Origin: Rebecca billardiae RCC1528
Lineage: Eukaryota > Haptophyta
DNA length: 64,000 nucleotides
Assembly (NCBI GenBank): GCA_965240325.2
Contig: OZ251227.1
Coordinates: 1,736,001-1,800,000, forward strand
Reading direction: 5' to 3'
The notes beneath the pieces are model-generated. The model was not told the DNA's origin and made no database searches. It worked only from the letters and a program-made list of their open reading frames with translations. The stretch's first letter is position 1; every line of letters begins with the position of its first letter. Positions 58,695 to 64,000 of this stretch are shown here, in pieces. The position numbers and the translations under genes were made by a program.

Positions 58695-60095
58695 TCAAGT
58701 CAGACCTCTCGCGTGTGAGCATGCACAGGTGCGTTCGAACACAGGCGCGCTCGCGCGAGCGCGCGAGCGCGTGGCACCACAAGTTGGAGCGCGCGAGTCG
58801 CTGCACAGCGTAGCTGCTGCGTAGTGCATCCACGGTGCGCAGTACTGTACGCGGTCTCGTGTGCCAGCGCCGTTCCAGGGCGGGGCCGGCATGGCGCTTG
58901 GCGGCGAACGGAGCCAGCAGCCCCCGCGGCGGCACAGCCCCGGGAGCGCTCGCGCCAGTGGCGCCACCGAGAAAACGGTCTCCAGCAGAGACCGTCTTTG
59001 GCGGCTGGCGGCCAGAGACCGTCTCTGGGCCGGGCTCCCCAGAGACGGTCTCCAGCAGAGACCGTCTGTAAATACGTAAGGGGGTCGTGCGCCCTCTGCC
59101 CCACCACCGTCCGCGAGCTCCACTGCTGCGCGCACGCCGTCGAGCGCGCGGCGCTGCTCGGCGGTCGCCTTGCGCATGATAGAAGCCTTGTTGAGGTTGG
59201 CTTGGCGCGGTGCGGCCGGACGCTCGACCGCGCGTGCGTTGGGCGAGGCGCGTGACGGCCGCCTCCGAGATTTGGACCTGCTGCGGCCTCGCCGCCTGCG
59301 CGTGCGCTCCCGGCCGCCGCCACCAAAGATGCGCTGGCGCCCTTGCGCGAACACATGCCGGCCAGCTCCGCTTCGGCGGGCGCGTCTGCGCGCGCGCTCA
59401 CGTGCGCGCTGCGCTTGTGCCGCGCGCGCGCGTCGCCTCGCCAGGCGCGCCTCCGTCGCCAGCGCCCGATCGCGTGTGCGCGCGTCCGTGAGCGCGTGTT
59501 GCTGCTCGGCAATGGCACGCCGGCGTGCCACGTCCAGCGCGCGTTGCGCGCGTGCGAGAACGTGATGCATGTGCGCGGGCACGGCGCGTGTAACGCGCTC
59601 GAGCACAGCAATCTGGGTGCCCGTCTCGTCGGAGGCGTCGACACCCGGCAAATCGAGCCCGCGCGTCGCGCGCGGCTGTCGCCTAGCGGGCACCGGGCGG
59701 GGACGGCCCTGCGCCTTGCGCAGCGCGCGCCAGACGCACGCACGAGCGTCGGGCATGTGCGCGGGCGTGCAGCGCAGCGCGCGTGTGGACATGGCGATGT
59801 GCGTCTCCGTCGCGTCGAGGGGGTCGACGCCCGCCATGTGCAGCCCGCGCGTCGCGAGCGGCTCCGTCGGCATCCCGGCCGATTCACGCCGGACCACGCC
59901 CCGTGCGAACGGAATTGCACGCTGGACCTCCTCTCGTGGGCCGTGCATCCACTCTAGGACGCAGACCAACGTACGGCAAAGAGCTTCGAGGACAACCGCG
60001 GCCGGGCTCGGCGGCTTCGGCGGTTTTTCGGCCATCGCGGCCACCGCCGTTGCGCCGGCCAGAGCGGCGAGGGCCACACGTCGTCTCGTGGACAC
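58695..60095 (-). CDS. Hypothetical protein with two about 45-residue repeats
   Basis: The N-terminus is hydrophobic (VALAALAGATAVAAMA) and may be a targeting signal. Residues about 83-130 and 143-190 repeat one another: RGLHMAGVDPLDATETHIAM against RGLDLPGVDASDETGTQIAV, each followed by a PAHM-containing helix. A long Arg/Ala-rich segment follows. After about residue 345 the frame runs through a nested palindrome cluster (58975-59067) and is unlikely to be coding, so the true 3' end is probably near 59.1 kb or reached by splicing. I do not recognise the family. Coding status rests on the internal repeats. Confidence 0.5.
   Translation of the reverse strand: MSTRRRVALAALAGATAVAAMAEKPPKPPSPAAVVLEALCRTLVCVLEWMHGPREEVQRAIPFARGVVRRESAGMPTEPLATRGLHMAGVDPLDATETHIAMSTRALRCTPAHMPDARACVWRALRKAQGRPRPVPARRQPRATRGLDLPGVDASDETGTQIAVLERVTRAVPAHMHHVLARAQRALDVARRRAIAEQQHALTDARTRDRALATEARLARRRARAAQAQRARERARRRARRSGAGRHVFAQGRQRIFGGGGRERTRRRRGRSRSKSRRRPSRASPNARAVERPAAPRQANLNKASIMRKATAEQRRALDGVRAAVELADGGGAEGARPPYVFTDGLCWRPSLGSPAQRRSLAASRQRRSLLETVFSVAPLARALPGLCRRGGCWLRSPPSAMPAPPWNGAGTRDRVQYCAPWMHYAAATLCSDSRAPTCGATRSRARASAPVFERTCACSHARGLT
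58975..59067. repeat. Nested palindrome cluster of GGTCTC/GAGACC units
   Basis: A 23-bp unit (58975-58997) recurs exactly at 59045-59067 and is itself palindromic: ACGGTCTC, five bases, GAGACCGT. Between them lies a larger palindrome: 59013-59027 is mirrored at 59039-59053. The whole can fold into several alternative hairpins or a cruciform. Confidence 0.8.
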
Positions 60096-60256
60096 CCTTG
60101 ATTCTTGTAGGTTGTCCTAGGAGGCCCGTTTGTATGAAAGTAATCCCCACGCCACATACAAAGAATCGAGATCGCGCGCGCGAACATTGTCCTATTTGCC
60201 AATACGGTAGACGAGTCGGGGGGGGAGCATCAGGTAAAAGTGTGTTTTGCGTCAAT

Positions 60257-61689
60257 AATGATGATCGGCACGAAAAGTTGCGCGTGACGGCTCGGTGACG
60301 ACGATCCAACGGCAAAGTGCCGCGGGTGCGGCGGCGTCGGTGCGGCGGAGGCGGAGGCGGAGGCGTCGGGGGAGGCGGCTGAAGGGAGCGAGGGCGATGG
60401 TGGCGGCGCAGTCGAGGGAGGTGCGCCGAATGGCATGTCCGTCCTCACCCTCGCCGGCGGCGGCCGCCCGCGTTATGCCGCCGCCGCCGCGGCTCCGCGG
60501 CTTGCTGGCGACCGGACTGCACGGGTGATGCGACCGGACGCGCCGATGCTGCGCGCGTACGGGGTGGCGCAGCTGCTGCTCGAGGTGATCGCGCACTGCG
60601 CGCTCGACCCCGCCGAGCCCGCCGCATGCGCCACCCTCTCCGCAGGCTGCGTCGCAAATCTGACCTATCCGGTCGACAGGCGTCTGCACTCGGACCGCGC
60701 GGCGGTGCGGCGCGAGGCCGAGCGCGGGAGCCTGGGCGGCGGCGGGCGCGCGGCGGGGCATGTGCTGCCCGAGAGGCTGGCGCACTCGCCCAGCGCCGCC
60801 GCGCACACCGCCGCCGACCTCGCGCGCACGACCTCCGTCAACTCCTCCGTCAGCGGCGGAGAGCGCGTCGCGTCACGCCGCCCACGCGGCTGGTCGCTGC
60901 CGCCCAGCCGGTTCGTCATCCGAGCGCAGTCGCCCGGCGGCGGCGGGGCGGATCGGAGGCGGCGGCGTCGGAGGGCGGCGTCGGAGGGCGGCGTCGGAGG
61001 GCGGCGTCGGAGGGCGGCGTCGGAGGGCGGCGTCGGAGGGCGGAGCGGAGGGCGGCGGCGCGCCGCCGCCGCCGCCCGACGGGCTGCCGCGATCGCCGCT
61101 CGCCGCCGCGATCGCCGCCGCCGACGGCAGCGGCGGCGCGCGGGCGCCCGCAGCGCGCGCCGGGCCGGTCGCCGCCTGGGTGGTGGGACCGCCGCTGGGG
61201 GGCGGGGCGGGCGGAGGAGATGGCGGTGGCGAAGGAGGACGCGGTGGTGGACGTGGACGTCACGCAGTCCGGGCTGCACTGGCTCATCCACCTCCTCTCC
61301 GCACTCGACCCGCCGCCGTCACCGACGGCGCAGCAGCTGGCGGCGGCGCGACGGACGGTGGCGGGCGCGGCCGCGGCCGAAGCGGGCGCGCGCCGCGCGC
61401 GCCGCTGCGGCGGCGTGGAGCGGCGGGAGCTGAGCGGCGCGCTGCTGCACACGCAGTCACGCTGCGCTTACGTGCTGCAGGACGCTGTGCGAGCGCGCCA
61501 CCGCCGACGCCGTCGCGCCGCCGCTGCCCCCGCCGCACCGGCACCGTCCGACCGTCCGACCGTGTCGTCACAAGCCGCGGCTGCTGCTCACATTCACAAG
61601 CTGCGTGATCGGTGACTCTGAGCACTAGCCACTAGGGCCGTGCGCCCCCAACTTCGTTGTTCACTACCCGAAGATCGGCGTAGCCGATC
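60257..61689 (+). repeat. Dispersed 1.4-1.6 kb repeat, copy 2
   Basis: The direct-orientation partner of 2869-4427, without the 136-bp duplication and with a longer 13-bp minisatellite. Here the first frame stays open from MSVLTLAGGG at 60435 through LLLEVIAHCALD and beyond ARTTSVNSSVSGG, so this copy is closer to an intact gene fragment. It ends 43 bp from the TRAP1 stop codon and may overlap that gene's 3' UTR. Confidence 0.75.
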
Positions 61690-61732
61690 ATTAATATTAT
61701 TATTATTATAAACATGCACGTCTGCTATAGCG

Positions 61733-64000
61733 CTACTTTGCGGCGCTGGTATCGGCCGACGCCGCGCCGTCTGCCGAGTCGGCGGGCGCTGCTCCGAGCG
61801 AGCGGTCGAGCAGCTGCGTCAACCGGCCGAGCATCGGCCGCGCGTCGTCGAGCATGCCCGCGCCGATGAGCGCGTTGTCAAACAGCTGCTGCGCGACGAG
61901 AGTCGCGAGCTCCGCGTCCGCCGTGCGCATGTGCGCCAGCTTCTTAATCACCGGGTGCGAGGGGTTGAGCTCGAGCTTCTGCTTGGGCATCTCGGGCCGC
62001 TCCGCCTGGTTGACCATCGACATGAAGCGGCGCATCGACGCGGACATGCCCTCCTCGTTGATCACCGCGGGCGAGTCGACGAGGCGCGAGGACATGGCGA
62101 CGCCCGAGACCTTGCCCGCGAGCGCCTCGTCGGCCATCCACTTGGCCAGCGCGTCCGCCTCCTCCGCGGGCAGCGCCGGCGCCTTGTCCTCGTCGGGCAG
62201 CGTGAGGTCGGCGTTGGTCGCGGACGTGAGGATCTTGCCCTCGTACTGGCCCGCATTCTGCATGACGAAATCGTCGATCTCCTGGAAGCAGTAGAGCACC
62301 TCCATCTTGCGCTTGCGGAAGACCTCCATGTACGCGCTGCTCTCCGCTGCGGCGCGCGAGCTCGTCACGAGGTAGTACACCTTGTCCCCCTGCTCGGGCG
62401 GCATGCGCGAGATGTAGTCGTCGAGCGAGGTGACCTCGCCCGCGTCGAGCGTGGACGTCTCAAAGCGCAGCAGCTGCATGATCTCCTTCTGGTGCATGAA
62501 GTCGGTGCACACGCCCTCCTTGAAGAAGCGCTGGAACTCCGAGTAGAAGGCGAGGTACCCCCCCGGGTCCTTCTTCCCCTCCTCGGCGAACCACTTGAGC
62601 AGCCGCGACGAGAGCACGCCGTTCATCCGGCGCAGCAGCGCCGAGTCCTGCATCGACTCGCGCGAGATGTTGAGCGGGATGTCCTCCGAGTCGACCACGC
62701 CCACGATGAAGCGCATCCACTGCGGCAGGATGTGAGCCGAGTTGGCGGTGATCAGCACCTTGCGCGAGTAGAGCGAGACGCACGGCTCCTGCTGCCCCAT
62801 CCCCATCTTCTCCTTGTGCTGCTGCGGCACGTAGAAGACCGACTTGATCGCGATCGGCGCGTCCGTCTGGAACTGCAGCGTGTACCTGCGCGCGCACGGC
62901 CGAGCGACGCGGAGGGAGGGCAGGAAGGAGGGCAACGCGGCGGCGCGGCGGCCGCGGCGCTGCTGAGCCCAGGGGCGGGATCGGCGGCGCGGTGCGCTGC
63001 GCCGCGCGCGAGCGCGCGCGCGCGCGTGCACACGCACATCGGGCTGTCGTACGCGTGCGACAGGTGTCGGTACAGCTCCTCGTGCTCCTCGGTGCTCACG
63101 TCCTTCTTGGCCTTCATCCACACGGGCTCGACGTTGTTGATGCGCTCGCCGTGCAGCAGCACGGGGTACGTGACGAAGGAGGAGTGCTTGCGGATGATGC
63201 GCTCGAGGTTGTAGCGCGAGGCGAATTCGGCGGCGCCCTCCTTCAGCGTGATCTCGATCTTCGTGCCCGTGCGCACGTTCGACGCCTTGGCGAGCGAGTA
63301 GCTGCCGTCCCCAGTCGAGGTCCAGCACCAGCCCGCGCCCTCCGCGTCCTCGCTGCCCGAGTGGCGCGAGAACACGCGCACCGAGTCCGCGACCATGAAG
63401 ACGGAGTAGAAGCCGACGCCGAAGCGGCCGATGATGCTCGACGCCGCCTCGTTCACCGTCTCCGCCGAGTCGTCGCCCTTGAGCTCGTTCAGGAAGGCCT
63501 GAGACCCTGCGCGGCGGCGGCGCCCAGTGCGCGCGGCGGCAGCGCGCTCAGCGCGCCGCCTCGCTGCGCACCGCGGTGGGCGGTCGGGCGGAGCGGCACG
63601 CGGGCGCACCTGAGCGCGCGATGCAGCCTAGGTTCTCGACGAGGTCCTCCTTCGTCATCCCCACGCCCGAGTCCTGGATGACGAGCAGCCGCTTCTCAGA
63701 GTCGCACGTCACCTTCACCTCGAGCGGCGCGTCCGGTTGCGCGTCACTCGCGCTCGCCGACAGGAGCATCGCGTGCCGCCGCTTCTCGAGCGCGTCCGAG
63801 GCGTTTGACACGAGCTCGCGGATGAACACCTCCTTGTCCGTGTACAGCGACTTGGCCACGATCTCGAGTAGCTGCTTCGTCTCGGCCTCAAACTTGTGGG
63901 AGACCGTCTCGCCCTCGACGGCCTCGGCGGGCTCCGCGGGCTCCGCGGGCTTGTCGTCCGCTGCGCCGTCGTCCTTCTTGTCGATAACGCCGCTCACCAT
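61733..64000 (-). CDS. TRAP1: TRAP1, mitochondrial-type HSP90 chaperone (5' end outside the window)
   Basis: Exons 63610-64000 (open at the window edge), 63038-63506 and 61733-62885 join across two GT-AG introns of 103 and 152 bp. They restore IARSGSQAFL and HAYDSPMYTLQF, matching HSP90 order. The ATPase domain shows RELVSNASDALEK, DSGVGM and GRFGVGFYSVFMVAD. The middle domain has SVFYVPQQ, LYSRKVLI, DSEDIPLNISRE and FFKEGV. The C-terminus ELNPSHPVIKKL, then MLDDARPMLGRL, and the absence of an MEEVD tail match TRAP1 rather than cytosolic HSP90. The Met at 64000 may not be the start: TRAP1 carries a mitochondrial presequence that would lie beyond the edge. It folds client proteins in the mitochondrial matrix. 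Confidence 0.9.

Noticed and set aside
58975-59067. Engineered cloning sites (GGTCTC/GAGACC)
   Set aside because: The units form nested natural palindromes continuous with flanking genomic sequence. No vector or marker sequence is nearby.
1-64000. tRNA, rRNA and riboswitch genes
   Set aside because: I saw no cloverleaf with B-box-like GGTTCGAATCC, no rRNA-like core and no known riboswitch core by eye. A covariance-model scan would be decisive.

Overview
This window looks like nuclear DNA of a GC-rich unicellular alga. A haptophyte is my best guess, from overall character only. Genes are intron-poor. The introns I can place are short and GT-AG, with donors such as GTACGC, GTGCGC and GTGTGC and acceptors such as GCGCGCAG. 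The proteins are eukaryotic: XPF nuclease, TRAP1, a UCH-type deubiquitinase, RING, RING-CH and MYND proteins, a plant-type GH35 beta-galactosidase, a plant-type glycine-rich DUF8003 membrane protein and a ketosamine-3-kinase. I found no rRNA, tRNA, CRISPR array or bacterial operon.

Layout. Bases 1-7.3 kb are repeat-rich: a retrotransposon RNase H ORF, one copy of a 1.4-1.6 kb dispersed repeat, a small two-repeat protein gene and a 1.9 kb near-perfect inverted repeat. The beta-galactosidase (7.5-10.1 kb) and a disordered protein (12.4-14.2 kb) follow. From 14.8 to 20.4 kb there is a nest of mobile DNA: a duplicated block whose inverted partner lies at 36.3-38.0 kb, two insertions within it, and a 2 kb element with 50-bp terminal inverted repeats. 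From 20.6 to 34.9 kb genes are dense: head-to-head RING-CH paralogues, a methyltransferase/FDX-ACB fusion, an unrecognised protein, the DUF8003 protein, the ketosamine kinase and a sulfotransferase. From 38.8 to 50.6 kb lie a RING-H2 protein, a helical protein, a UCH/XPF divergent pair and a MYND protein. From 51.7 to 57.9 kb lies a RING-kinase-LRR gene. Its LRR part is a tandem array of near-identical introns separated by small symmetrical exons. A hypothetical gene, the second dispersed-repeat copy and the 3' part of TRAP1 close the window.

Most genes are independent housekeeping or signalling units, with several divergent pairs on short shared promoters (UCH/XPF 119 bp, methyltransferase/unknown about 29-116 bp, DUF8003/FN3K 186 bp). 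Two things stand out. One is the LRR exon-cassette array: its introns are nearly identical while the exon halves encoding the LRR beta-strand face differ. The other is a set of inverted-repeat elements, two of which can be dated as insertions because the paralogous block at 36-38 kb keeps the empty sites.
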